The notes under the pieces are model-generated. The model saw only the letters and a program-made list of their open reading frames with translations, did not search any database and was not told where the DNA came from. Both the position numbers and the translations under genes were made by a program. Shown here in pieces: positions 19,474 through 28,333 of a stretch of 64,000 nt of DNA (positions are counted from its first letter, which is position 1; each line of letters opens with the position of its first letter). Origin of the DNA: FEN-1279 sp964501535 (GTDB taxonomy: Bacteria > Bacteroidota > Ignavibacteria > Tepidaquicellales > Tepidaquicellaceae); the NCBI GenBank assembly GCA_964501535.1, contig CAZCSV010000001.1, forward strand, positions 124,001 through 188,000, given 5' to 3'.

Positions 19474-19701
19474 ATGGAAAAACTATATAAGATTTTTGAA
19501 GAATTGTTTAATCTTAAGCCGGAACAACTTAATGATGAATTAAAACTTGTAGATGTTGAAGGATGGGATTCATTGACTCATATGGAATTAATAACTAAGA
19601 TTGAAGATGTTTATAAAATTGAACTAGATGGCGATGAAATTGCTAGTATGCTTGGTATTGCAGAAATTATTTCTGTTTTAAAAAGTAAAAATATTAAATA
19701 A
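19474..19701 (+). CDS. Acyl carrier protein
   Basis: 75 residues. The phosphopantetheine attachment serine is Ser33 in GWDSLTHMELI, followed by an acidic helix as in ACP/DltC-type carriers. It is too short to be part of an NRPS. No fatty-acid synthase genes are nearby, so it probably serves the adenylating enzyme at 20476 and carries an amino- or hydroxy-acyl group. It needs a holo-ACP synthase, which is not in the window. Confidence 0.88.
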   Translation: MEKLYKIFEELFNLKPEQLNDELKLVDVEGWDSLTHMELITKIEDVYKIELDGDEIASMLGIAEIISVLKSKNIK

Positions 19702-19707
19702 TTATAT

Positions 19708-20451
19708 ATGAAAAATAAAAATATTTTAATAACGGGTGGGGCAGGTTGCTTTGGAAGTTATATCGCAAAACAATTGTCTAAGGATGCTGGAAAAATTATT
19801 ATTATGGACAATAATGAAGAAAATATTCTTAAAATAAAAAATGAATGTCCGGAATTACTCGTTTATAAATGCAATTTGTCTGATTATTCCGACGTGGAAA
19901 ATATTGTTAATAAATTATTTCTTGAAAACGAAAAAGTAGATGTTCTGATAAATAGCGTAGGCATGATTATTAGTGCCCCGCTGATAAATATTTTATCTAA
20001 AACTGATAGAAAACATAATATTGATTTATGGCATAAGACTCTGGATTCTAACCTGCATTCGGTTTTTTATGTTACTTTATGTGTTGCTGACAAGATGATC
20101 GAAAAAAGGATAAAAGGATTAATAATAAATATCAGTTCGATTTCGTCATATGGAAATGCTGGACAGTCTGCCTATTCTGCCGCAAAAGCTGCTGTGAACG
20201 CACTGACGTATACGTGGAGTAAAGAACTTAGTATGTTTGGAATTCGCTGCGCAGGTGTTGCTCCCGGTTTCATCAATACGGAATCAACAAGATCGGCATT
20301 GAGCGATGCTATGATTCAGAAATGGGAGAAGATGATACCATCAAAAAGATTAGGAACAGTTGATGAAGTTTATGATGCTGTTAAATTTGTTGTCGCAAAT
20401 GAATATTATAATGGAAGAATTATTGAATTGGATGGCGGTTTAAAGATTTAA
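19708..20451 (+). CDS. SDR family oxidoreductase
   Basis: 247 residues. The NAD(P)-binding motif ITGGAGCFGSYIA and the catalytic NISSISSYGNAG with YSAAKAAVNAL (Ser, Tyr, Lys) are complete, and PGFINTESTRSA matches FabG-like relatives. Starting six bases after the ACP gene, it may reduce a carrier-bound ketoacyl group, or alternatively act on the sugar. The C-terminal VDEVYDAVKFVVAN and ELDGGLKI close the fold. Confidence 0.85.
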   Translation: MKNKNILITGGAGCFGSYIAKQLSKDAGKIIIMDNNEENILKIKNECPELLVYKCNLSDYSDVENIVNKLFLENEKVDVLINSVGMIISAPLINILSKTDRKHNIDLWHKTLDSNLHSVFYVTLCVADKMIEKRIKGLIINISSISSYGNAGQSAYSAAKAAVNALTYTWSKELSMFGIRCAGVAPGFINTESTRSALSDAMIQKWEKMIPSKRLGTVDEVYDAVKFVVANEYYNGRIIELDGGLKI

Positions 20452-20475
20452 TAATGAAATTTAATTATTTATTTG

Positions 20476-22044
20476 ATGATTAATAAATTTATATATAACC
20501 TTGGATTGCTTTTCGATGATATCTGCAAAAAAAATGCTGATAAGATCGCTCTTCATTATAGCAAAAACCAATTTATTACATATAACCAGTTATATAAAAA
20601 TTCTAATAGAATTGCTAATTATTTATTGAGACTAAATATCTGTAAAAATGATGTTGTGGCTATTTTTAACTTAAAATCGGAATTTGCATTTGCTTCAATG
20701 ATTGCTTGCCTCAAGATAGGTGCTATATATACAAATATTGATTTGACAAGCCCGTGGGAAAGAATCTCTAAAATCTTTTATAAGTGCAAACCAAAGATTA
20801 TTATTAAAGATTATGACGATAATAAATACCTCGATAAGGAAATAAAGTTGAACGGTTATGAAGTTATAGACTTGCATTCTCCTGAATTTAGAGAAGAGAT
20901 TGAGAAATATCCAGAGAAAAATGTTGATATTCAATATGCCGTAACGGGCTCAAATCCTGCGTATATAATGTTTACGTCGGGTTCAACTGGGTTTCCTAAA
21001 GGTGCAATTATGTCACACGCAAACGTGATAAATTTTATTAATTGGGGAAAAGAAAGATTTGATGTTAAACCGGATGATGCATTCACAAATGTAAATCCGA
21101 TTTATTTTGATAACTCGGTTTTCGATTTTTATACTTCTGTATTTTCTGGAGTGCGGTTGGTTGTCTTCCCGAATGATGTCGCTAAAGATGCGAGAAAAAT
21201 GTTGGATAAAATAAATGAACTTAAATGTACAATTTGGTTTTCTGTACCTTCGTTTTTGGTTTATCTGGTTACTACAAAGGTAATTTCTAAGACCGATTTT
21301 AAATGCATTAGAAAAATATCTTTTGGCGGTGAGGGATTTCCTAAACCCAGACTGAAATATTTATTCGATTTATTTAAAGACAGAGCTGAATTTGTGAATG
21401 TTTACGGCCCTACTGAATGTACCTGTATATGTTCATCTTACAGTATAACTGAAAAAGATTTTGAAAATATGTCAGAACTTGCTCCGCTTGGTTTCCTTGC
21501 CCCTAATTTTGATTATGAAATTATACCAATGGATTCAAAAGATAAATTGTATGGAGAACTATGTCTGAAAGGACCAAATGTAGGTTTGGGCTATTATGGT
21601 GATGAAGAATTGACTAAAAATGCCTTTATTAAAAATCCCTATAACGAAAATTATAATGAAATAATTTATAAATCTGGTGACATAGTAAAAGTTGGAAATA
21701 ATGGATATTTGTATTTTAAGGGAAGAATAGACAATCAGATTAAACATATGGGTTATAGAATCGAACTTGAAGAGATTGAAACAGTTCTAAATACATTGCA
21801 TTATGTTAATGAATCTGCTGTTATATATAAAAAGGAAGAAAATGGTATCGGTCAAATAATTGCTTTTGTAAATTCAAATAAAGTTAATGATACTAAACAA
21901 ATTAGCAATGATCTGAAATTGAAACTCCCGCCATATATGCGGCCTAAAAAGATTTTTATTTTAGAAAGTCTGCCAAAAAATAGAAACGGTAAAATTGACA
22001 AAATTCGTTTAAAAGAAATGTTATCAAAATATTTTAATCATTAA
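20476..22044 (+). CDS. DltA/NRPS-like amino acid adenylating enzyme (AMP-dependent synthetase)
   Basis: About 522 residues, stand-alone A domain. With the ATG at 20476 (a TTG lies three bases upstream) the cores are at 166-175 (FTSGSTGFPK), 211-217 (FDNSVFD), 308-316 (NVYGPTECT), 416-431 (GRIDNQIKHMGYRIEL) and 500-508 (PKNRNGKID, Lys506). The FDNSVFD segment matches DltA, where the Asp holds the amino group of the substrate, so an amino acid substrate is inferred. It would activate the acid with ATP and load the ACP at 19474. No DltB-type MBOAT is present. Confidence 0.85.
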   Translation: MINKFIYNLGLLFDDICKKNADKIALHYSKNQFITYNQLYKNSNRIANYLLRLNICKNDVVAIFNLKSEFAFASMIACLKIGAIYTNIDLTSPWERISKIFYKCKPKIIIKDYDDNKYLDKEIKLNGYEVIDLHSPEFREEIEKYPEKNVDIQYAVTGSNPAYIMFTSGSTGFPKGAIMSHANVINFINWGKERFDVKPDDAFTNVNPIYFDNSVFDFYTSVFSGVRLVVFPNDVAKDARKMLDKINELKCTIWFSVPSFLVYLVTTKVISKTDFKCIRKISFGGEGFPKPRLKYLFDLFKDRAEFVNVYGPTECTCICSSYSITEKDFENMSELAPLGFLAPNFDYEIIPMDSKDKLYGELCLKGPNVGLGYYGDEELTKNAFIKNPYNENYNEIIYKSGDIVKVGNNGYLYFKGRIDNQIKHMGYRIELEEIETVLNTLHYVNESAVIYKKEENGIGQIIAFVNSNKVNDTKQISNDLKLKLPPYMRPKKIFILESLPKNRNGKIDKIRLKEMLSKYFNH

Positions 22045-22061
22045 TTTAAAATAATATTATA

Positions 22062-22739
22062 ATGAAACCCGTAATAATATTTGGCCTCGGAAATATTGCA
22101 GAAGTAATTCATTATTACATAACAAATGATACTGATATGTCTGTTGCGGCATTTTGCGTGGATAAAGAATTTATTAAATCTGATGAATTTCTTGGCTCTA
22201 AAGTAGTATCCTTTGAAGAGATCCAGAATCAATTCCCGCCTTCCGATTATGATATGTTTGTTGCTCTCGGTTATCACCAATTAAATATAGTACGAAAAAA
22301 TAAAGTGCAGGAAGCTAAAACAAAAGGATATAAATTGGTTTCGGTTATTTCTAATAAAAGCGGTATACCTGATAATCTGGAAATCGGGGAAAATTGTTTT
22401 ATAATGAATAATGTTTGCGTTCACCCGAGAGTAAAAATCGGGAATAATGTATTTATTTGGAGTGGTGTGGTTATTGGACATCATTCTGAAATCGGAGATA
22501 ATTGCTGGTTTACATCAGGTGCAAATGTTGCTGGATGTGTGAAAATCGGTAATAATTGCTTTTTAGCCATAAATGCAACTGTTGGTGATAATGTTTCTAT
22601 CGGGAACGATTGCTTTCTTGGTGCTAATACTCTTGTAACGAAAAATCTTAATGACGAACAGGTCGTTATTCAGGAATCAACAAAGGTATTTAGATTGAAC
22701 AGCAAACAATTCTTGAAGATATTTAAATCATTCTATTAA
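22062..22739 (+). CDS. NeuD/PglD-like sugar acyltransferase
   Basis: 225 residues. An N-terminal Rossmann-like domain (VIIFGLGNIAEVIHYYI; DMFVALGYHQLNIVRKNKV) precedes a left-handed beta-helix with hexapeptides (KIGNNVFIWSGVVIGHHSEI, CVKIGNNCFLAINATVGDNV), the layout of NeuD and PglD. The active-site His is in IGHHSEIGD. The family usually uses acetyl-CoA, but here the ACP and adenylating enzyme next door make a carrier-bound donor possible. Confidence 0.83.
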   Translation: MKPVIIFGLGNIAEVIHYYITNDTDMSVAAFCVDKEFIKSDEFLGSKVVSFEEIQNQFPPSDYDMFVALGYHQLNIVRKNKVQEAKTKGYKLVSVISNKSGIPDNLEIGENCFIMNNVCVHPRVKIGNNVFIWSGVVIGHHSEIGDNCWFTSGANVAGCVKIGNNCFLAINATVGDNVSIGNDCFLGANTLVTKNLNDEQVVIQESTKVFRLNSKQFLKIFKSFY

Positions 22740-22745
22740 TTTTTT

Positions 22746-23693
22746 ATGCTCTGGGAAAAAAAAGGTTTGATATTTTGTCCAAAAGGAAATTTTGGATGGA
22801 TGAATTCTCATGCTCAAGTCCCGACTCTCTTATTGAAAAAAAAAGTCTTAAGAGTGTATTTCGCAACAAGACCAAAAAATAATTTGAGCCTAACGACATA
22901 TTGTGACTTAGATGTAAAAGATTTATCTAAAATAGTATACATACATGATAAACCAATACTGAATCTGGGAGAACCTGGAACATTTGATGAATTCGGTATA
23001 ATGCCGAGTAGTATCGTGGTATATGATGGACTTGTTTATTTATACTATAGCGGTTGGTCGAGAGGTGTTACAATTCCATATAACAATTATACTGGCCTGG
23101 CAATCAGTGAAGATGGTGGAAAAACTTTCAGAAAATATTCTAAAGGACCAGTTGTTGATAGAACACCGGAAGAAATATATTCCGCAACTTCCCCTTATGT
23201 TATGCATGAAAAGGGCAAATGGCATATGTGGTATACATCTGGTACAAATTGGCTTTTTATTAATAATAAATATGAACATACATACGATTTAAAGTATGCC
23301 TCTTCTGAAGACGGTATCCTTTGGAACAGAAATTATGAGGTTGCTGTTGCTCAAAAAAATAAATACGAAGCAATTACTAGACCTGCAATAGTAAAAATTG
23401 GAAATATTTTTTATATGTGGTATTGTTACCGCGGAAGCAGAAGTTTCAGAAGCGGAAAAGATAGTTACAGAATTGGTCTATCGTCTTCCTCGAATTTGAA
23501 AAACTGGAGAAGAATAGATTCAAAATCTGGAATAAAAAAATCAAAAATTGGTTGGGATTCTAAAATGATTGCATATCCGTCTGTTGTGAAAATTGGTGGT
23601 TCAATAATTATGATTTATAATGGTAATGATTTTGGAAAAGAGGGCTTTGGTTATGCAATACTAAGAAAAATTTATAATAAAATTAAAATATAA
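22746..23693 (+). CDS. Glycoside hydrolase 43/62-like five-bladed propeller protein, cytoplasmic
   Basis: 315 residues. Repeated blades with WYTSGT, MWYCYRGSRSFR and LAISEDGGKTFRKYSKGP are typical of the GH43/GH32/GH68 propeller superfamily. There is no signal peptide and the gene lies six bases after an acyltransferase gene in a biosynthetic operon. It may trim, hydrolyse or rearrange a sugar precursor, or have lost catalysis. The catalytic acids could not be assigned by eye, so activity is open. Confidence 0.65.
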   Translation: MLWEKKGLIFCPKGNFGWMNSHAQVPTLLLKKKVLRVYFATRPKNNLSLTTYCDLDVKDLSKIVYIHDKPILNLGEPGTFDEFGIMPSSIVVYDGLVYLYYSGWSRGVTIPYNNYTGLAISEDGGKTFRKYSKGPVVDRTPEEIYSATSPYVMHEKGKWHMWYTSGTNWLFINNKYEHTYDLKYASSEDGILWNRNYEVAVAQKNKYEAITRPAIVKIGNIFYMWYCYRGSRSFRSGKDSYRIGLSSSSNLKNWRRIDSKSGIKKSKIGWDSKMIAYPSVVKIGGSIIMIYNGNDFGKEGFGYAILRKIYNKIKI

Positions 23694-23697
23694 TAGT

Positions 23698-24420
23698 ATG
23701 AAAAAGAAAAGTGATTACATCCCCGGTGAATTTGAAACTCAAAAATTTGTCGATAGAAAAGAAAGCTATTATAATGGAATAGAAATAATAAAGTCTTTAA
23801 ATTATCAAATTGAGGATTTTATTGAGTATTTTCCATGCTTTTCCGGATTTCTGACGCTATCGAGATTTTTATCGTTTTATGAATGCTATAAAAATACGTT
23901 GGGCATTGCAGGTCATATTGCTGAAGTAGGAACTTATAAGGGTGCTTCGCTTTTATTTTTTGCGAAATTAATACAAATATTTGAACCGAATACTCTGACT
24001 CAAGTACATGGATTCGATTGGTTTAAGGGAAATATGCCAGATAAATGGGAAAAGAAAATAGTTAAAAATAGTGATATCGAATCTTATGATAGATTGATGA
24101 AACTAATTAAAGCCCAATCATTGTCAAATACCGTATTCATACATAAAATCGATGTGACTAAACAATTGAATAACTTTTTTGATAAGTATCCGCATCTGCA
24201 GTTTAAAATTGTGTTCCTCGATGCAGGTATGTATAAGGTCGTAAAATCCTGCTTGCCGGTATTTTGGGAAAGACTTACAAAAGGAGGATATTTAATCCTT
24301 GACCAGTTTAACCATGAAGTTGCACCGGGAGAAACAAAAGCGGTTAAGGAATTTCTTAAAGAAAAAGCAATTAATACGTTCCCGTTCGGCTGGATGCCAA
24401 CAGCTTATATTATTAAATAA
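23698..24420 (+). CDS. TylF/MycF-like O-methyltransferase
   Basis: 240 residues. HIAEVGTYKGASLLFFAKLI is the SAM loop, VHGFDWFKGNMP the acidic second motif, FKIVFLDAGMYKVVKSCLPV the metal-binding Asp, and GGYLILDQFNHEVAPGETKA the family signature with the catalytic Asp. TylF-type enzymes methylate deoxysugar hydroxyls with Mg2+. It sits four bases after the propeller gene. It is distinct in class from the other methyltransferases in the locus. Confidence 0.83.
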   Translation: MKKKSDYIPGEFETQKFVDRKESYYNGIEIIKSLNYQIEDFIEYFPCFSGFLTLSRFLSFYECYKNTLGIAGHIAEVGTYKGASLLFFAKLIQIFEPNTLTQVHGFDWFKGNMPDKWEKKIVKNSDIESYDRLMKLIKAQSLSNTVFIHKIDVTKQLNNFFDKYPHLQFKIVFLDAGMYKVVKSCLPVFWERLTKGGYLILDQFNHEVAPGETKAVKEFLKEKAINTFPFGWMPTAYIIK

Positions 24421-24444
24421 GTAAATTATTAAATATAAATCTAT

Positions 24445-24450
24445 AGGAGA
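24445..24450 (+). promoter_or_regulatory. Ribosome binding site supporting a TTG start
   Basis: AGGAGA ends four bases before the TTG at 24455 and fixes that start. The flanking decamer AGGAGATATT is the same as at 15343-15352. Confidence 0.6.
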
Positions 24451-24454
24451 TATT

Positions 24455-25987
24455 TTGAAGCTTAATTATATCTTAAAATCAAAAGAAATATTTTTACGGC
24501 CTATTACAACAAAAGATGTGGATTTGGCTTTTTCTTATATGTCTAATTCTGAGATTTCTAAAGATATGTCTTGGGATGCACATAAATCGAAATTACAAAC
24601 GTTGGAGTATTTAAAAACTGTTTGTGGGGATTTTAAAAAAGGTAAAAGTGTAACATGGGCGGTTTTTTATAATAAAAGGTTTGTAGGTGTTTTTTCAATC
24701 ATTGCTATTTTAAGGAAACATCGCTCACTTACTTATAATAGAGCTGAGATTGCTTACTGGCTGGGTCCGGAATTTCAGGGTAAAGGTATTATGACTAAAG
24801 CAGGTAATCTTGTACTCGGTTTTGCTTTTAATAGTTTGGGACTTGATAAACTCGTCGTAGGACATCATATCGGAAATGAAGGGTCCGAAAAACTAATTAA
24901 AAGATTGGGATTTAGATTTACTTATTATGAAAAAAATATGTTTTCTAAAAATGGTAAATGGATAGACTGTAAATTTTATGAGTTAAATAAAGCGGAATGG
25001 AAAAGTATAAAAACAAGGAGCAATTCTTTCTTTGTGAGTCCGGATAAACATGAACCTCTTGTTATTATTAATAACAAATATCTTGAAAATTCTGATGGCC
25101 ACAGGTTTATTGTGCAAAATGAAATACCGAATTTGATATTCCCTTATGAATTATCAAACCATGATTCAAATGTCCAGAGATTCTATGATTCTCGTGCAGA
25201 GGTCTATGATAAATTCTTACCCTTGACATTTAAAACACATTCTGAAAGTGAATTGGATTTGAGAAAATCTTTCATAAGGAAATTGAATATTAAAAAGAAT
25301 AGCAAAGTTTTAGAAGTTGCATGCGGAACTGGAAGAGATTCGGAATTAATTGCAGAGAATATAGGAAATAAAGGAGAATTACACCTGCAGGATATTTCAT
25401 ACCCGATGTTAATTAAATGTAAAAATAGACTTAAAAAATTTAAAATGAAAAAATCGTTTTCTGTTTCCAATGCTTGCTATCTTCCTTATCCTAATAATTA
25501 TTTTGACGCCGTTTATAGCTTTGGAGGACTTGGTGAATTTTCTGATATTAAAAAAAGTCTTGAAGAAATGGTAAGAGTTACAAAAATTGGAGGGAAAATT
25601 GTTGTAGGCGATGAAAGTATGCCACCCTGGCTCAGAAATACGGAATTCTCTAAAATATTGATTACTACGAATCCACAGTTTACTGCTGAATTACCCTTAG
25701 ACAAAATACCTGTTGAGGCAAGAAACTTAAATTTAACTTGGGTGATTGGTGGTGTGTTTTATTTAATTGATTTTAAAGTAGGTGAAGGTGAACCTGAAGC
25801 AAATTTTGATTTCGAAATCCCTGGTGTGCGCGGAGGCTCATATAGAACAAGGTATGAAGGACAGCTCGAAGGGGTCAGTAAAGAAGCGAAGGAACTTGCT
25901 TATAAGGCAATAGAAAAAACGGGTGTTAGTATGTATAGATGGCTCGATGATATTGTTAAAAAAGAAGCTAAGAGAATATTAAAGTGA
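24455..25987 (+). CDS. GNAT acetyltransferase-methyltransferase fusion with degenerate Trm112-like linker
   Basis: 510 residues. Residues 1 to about 175 are a RimJ-type GNAT domain (IFLRPITTKDVDLAFSYM; EIAYWLGPEFQGKGIMTKA, the acetyl-CoA pyrophosphate loop). Residues about 205-235 (GHRFIVQNEIPNLIFPYEL) resemble the Trm112-like region before UbiE methyltransferases, but its cysteines are gone. Residues about 240-510 are a class I methyltransferase (VLEVACGTGRDSEL near 286). The protein could N-acetylate and methylate an amino sugar. TTG start with a clear ribosome site. Confidence 0.78.
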   Translation: MKLNYILKSKEIFLRPITTKDVDLAFSYMSNSEISKDMSWDAHKSKLQTLEYLKTVCGDFKKGKSVTWAVFYNKRFVGVFSIIAILRKHRSLTYNRAEIAYWLGPEFQGKGIMTKAGNLVLGFAFNSLGLDKLVVGHHIGNEGSEKLIKRLGFRFTYYEKNMFSKNGKWIDCKFYELNKAEWKSIKTRSNSFFVSPDKHEPLVIINNKYLENSDGHRFIVQNEIPNLIFPYELSNHDSNVQRFYDSRAEVYDKFLPLTFKTHSESELDLRKSFIRKLNIKKNSKVLEVACGTGRDSELIAENIGNKGELHLQDISYPMLIKCKNRLKKFKMKKSFSVSNACYLPYPNNYFDAVYSFGGLGEFSDIKKSLEEMVRVTKIGGKIVVGDESMPPWLRNTEFSKILITTNPQFTAELPLDKIPVEARNLNLTWVIGGVFYLIDFKVGEGEPEANFDFEIPGVRGGSYRTRYEGQLEGVSKEAKELAYKAIEKTGVSMYRWLDDIVKKEAKRILK

Positions 25988-26002
25988 AGTTTTAATCTGG
26001 TT

Positions 26003-27256
26003 ATGTTTAAAAATATTTTATATAAATTCATTGATACTGGTACTAATCATACAGTTGTATTTGCTTTCTTACTGTATCTAATTATGATGACAATTCTTGT
26101 TGCTACCCTCAAACTTATATTTAATTATGATTCGAGTTTGTTTCTAATAGATGATGGCTACTATACAAGCGGTAAATTGTTCTTCGAAGGGAAATCATCG
26201 GTTTTGCATATTGGAAGAGGCCCGGGATTACCGCTGTTGTTCTCTTGGTTTAACTTTTTTCCAGTAAGTATCCATCCCTTTATTCGGTTAGCTTTAATGA
26301 TGTTTTTTGTCTTTCTTAATATTTTGTTGGTATATAAAATATTCATAAATTATTTATCTTCTAAGGAAATATTTTTCGGGCTTTTATTGTCTTTGTTTAA
26401 TCCACTGCATATTCACTTCACGCTAAAATCAACTCCTGAGGTGTATTTAACCACTTTTTTATTGCTGATAATTTATTATTATCTTAAAATATTAAAAAAT
26501 GATAGCTGGTGGTATATCGTAATGTTATTCTTGATAATTAGTGTCTCGATATCATTCAAACCTGTATTGTTTTTAATCCCAATCTTTCTTTTGTTGCATA
26601 ATTTCATTTTTAAAATAAAATATTTATTTTTTAAAACACTTACACTGATTATCTTGACTTTCATAATATTTATTATGATGATTAATTTGTCTTCCACTGG
26701 AAAGGAAGCTTATTTTGGCTTATCATATGGTGGATTGAATTTTATTGGACCGACCTTTATACCGAGAGCAATGTCTAAAACAGGAAGAATTAGTCTTGAT
26801 ACTTATGATGAAATAATGAATGAAAATCCGAAAAATTCAAATGCAGTTTTAACGGCAGAATATTTTGACGATTGGATTAAAAATTATAATGAAAAAAATC
26901 CGGGTGCTAAAGAATCTGAACTCATTTTCGACTATATAAAAGATAATTTTAATGAATTCGTTTTTTCAAAATTTTTGAATATCTTCTTCTTTAGCTCACT
27001 TGCTTCCAATTTCACTGAGACTTTAATTAATTTTATTATTAGTAATATAATAATAATAATTTCCTTTATTTATTTGAAAGAAAAAATTATTAATAATAAA
27101 ATAGAATTATATGTTGTGATTGCAAGCCTGATGGGTTATTTTACTGTATTTCTTATCACTTTTGGCTACGCAAGATATTCTATACCTTTCATGTTTATTT
27201 TTTCTATATTTTCTGGCTGTTTTATTTCAAAAAAACTAAAAGAAAATGTATTTTGA
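26003..27256 (+). CDS. ArnT-like integral membrane glycosyltransferase (GT-C, PMT_2 type)
   Basis: 417 residues with about 10 membrane helices. The first periplasmic loop has FLIDDGYYTSGKLFFEGK with an acidic residue pair and RGPGLPLLFSWFNFFP, the usual GT39/PMT_2 layout. Enzymes of this group move a sugar from a polyprenyl phosphate donor at the outer face of the inner membrane. The acceptor could be the glycan or lipid A. It is the last gene of the more AT-rich cassette. Confidence 0.7.
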   Translation: MFKNILYKFIDTGTNHTVVFAFLLYLIMMTILVATLKLIFNYDSSLFLIDDGYYTSGKLFFEGKSSVLHIGRGPGLPLLFSWFNFFPVSIHPFIRLALMMFFVFLNILLVYKIFINYLSSKEIFFGLLLSLFNPLHIHFTLKSTPEVYLTTFLLLIIYYYLKILKNDSWWYIVMLFLIISVSISFKPVLFLIPIFLLLHNFIFKIKYLFFKTLTLIILTFIIFIMMINLSSTGKEAYFGLSYGGLNFIGPTFIPRAMSKTGRISLDTYDEIMNENPKNSNAVLTAEYFDDWIKNYNEKNPGAKESELIFDYIKDNFNEFVFSKFLNIFFFSSLASNFTETLINFIISNIIIIISFIYLKEKIINNKIELYVVIASLMGYFTVFLITFGYARYSIPFMFIFSIFSGCFISKKLKENVF

Positions 27257-27288
27257 ATATTTGATAAAATGAATTAATTTTTTTTCCC

Positions 27289-28290
27289 GTGATTCTTAAA
27301 CCTAAAATAATTAAACCGTACCTAAGCAAAATAAAATTCAACCTGGGCTTTAATCCGAAAATCGAAAAAGTTGCCGATTTCAGAAAATATGTCCCCGAAC
27401 CATTTAAATCTGCTATTATATTTTATGCCGACTTCGAACTTGCTTGGGCATGGAGATATTCAAAGGCTTATATTAACAGAAAATCGGACGTGAAAAAACT
27501 TGCCCTGAAGGAAAGGGCAAACGTTCCCGATATCTTGATTTTGTGCGATATGTTCAGAATTCCCGTTACTTGGGCTACGGTCGGTCACCTGTTCCTTGAC
27601 GAATGCTCTAAAGAAAATGACATCGCCCACCCCAATATCCCGAGAAATAAATATTTCGAAAACAAATACTGGGTTTATGATAAAGGCGATTGGTTCGATG
27701 ATGACCCGTGCAGTAATCATAAACTATCACCCGAATGGTATTGCCCTGATTTGATACAGAAAATTCTGAACTCTAAAGTAAAACACGAAATTGGATGCCA
27801 TACGTTTTCTCATATCGATTGCAGAGATGAAATATGCTCACCCGAAGTTTTTTCCGCGGAGATTAATGAATGTAAACGATTGGCTCTTTCGAAAAATATT
27901 GAACTGAAATCGTTTATCCATCCCGGACATACAATAGGAAATCTGGATAAATTGTTTGAATTGGGCTTTGAATCCTATAGAACGGACTTCGGCAATATCC
28001 TCGGCTATCCCGCTAAACACCGCTCGGGCCTTTGGGAAATTAAAAATACTATGGAATTGACATATAGAAAAAAATGGGATGTTAATTTTAATATAGGATT
28101 CTATAAAGAAATAGTCGACAGAGCGGTTAAAAATAATTCCGTGTGCGTGTTCTGGTTCCATCCTTCTTTTGATAAAACTTTTCTCGAAAAAATACTGCCC
28201 GAACTGTTTTCATATGTAGATTTAAATCGTGATGAAATATTTATCTCTACTGCAGGCGAATATACAGCTTGGCTAAATAAGAATAATTAA
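27289..28290 (+). CDS. Polysaccharide deacetylase (CE4/NodB-like)
   Basis: 333 residues. The CE4 motif 1 region is IIFYADFELAWAW (D48-F-E50 in place of the usual DD/DE), and the metal-binding HxxxH is H171 and H175 in GCHTFSHIDC. Later SFIHPGHTIGNLDKL and CVFWFHPSF supply motif 3 and 5-like segments. The enzyme would remove N-acetyl groups from glycan amino sugars using a divalent metal. No signal peptide is seen. GTG start at 27289, with Lys/Pro-rich N-terminus. Base use is less AT-rich than the cassette before it. Confidence 0.82.
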   Translation: MILKPKIIKPYLSKIKFNLGFNPKIEKVADFRKYVPEPFKSAIIFYADFELAWAWRYSKAYINRKSDVKKLALKERANVPDILILCDMFRIPVTWATVGHLFLDECSKENDIAHPNIPRNKYFENKYWVYDKGDWFDDDPCSNHKLSPEWYCPDLIQKILNSKVKHEIGCHTFSHIDCRDEICSPEVFSAEINECKRLALSKNIELKSFIHPGHTIGNLDKLFELGFESYRTDFGNILGYPAKHRSGLWEIKNTMELTYRKKWDVNFNIGFYKEIVDRAVKNNSVCVFWFHPSFDKTFLEKILPELFSYVDLNRDEIFISTAGEYTAWLNKNN

Positions 28291-28333
28291 CAATAATATT
28301 TTATGCAAATTATATATCTGATGAATCCGTAAA

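Noticed and set aside
23023..23292. Alternative 89-residue frame inside the propeller gene
   Set aside because: It lies in another frame of a well-supported gene and has no recognisable domain.
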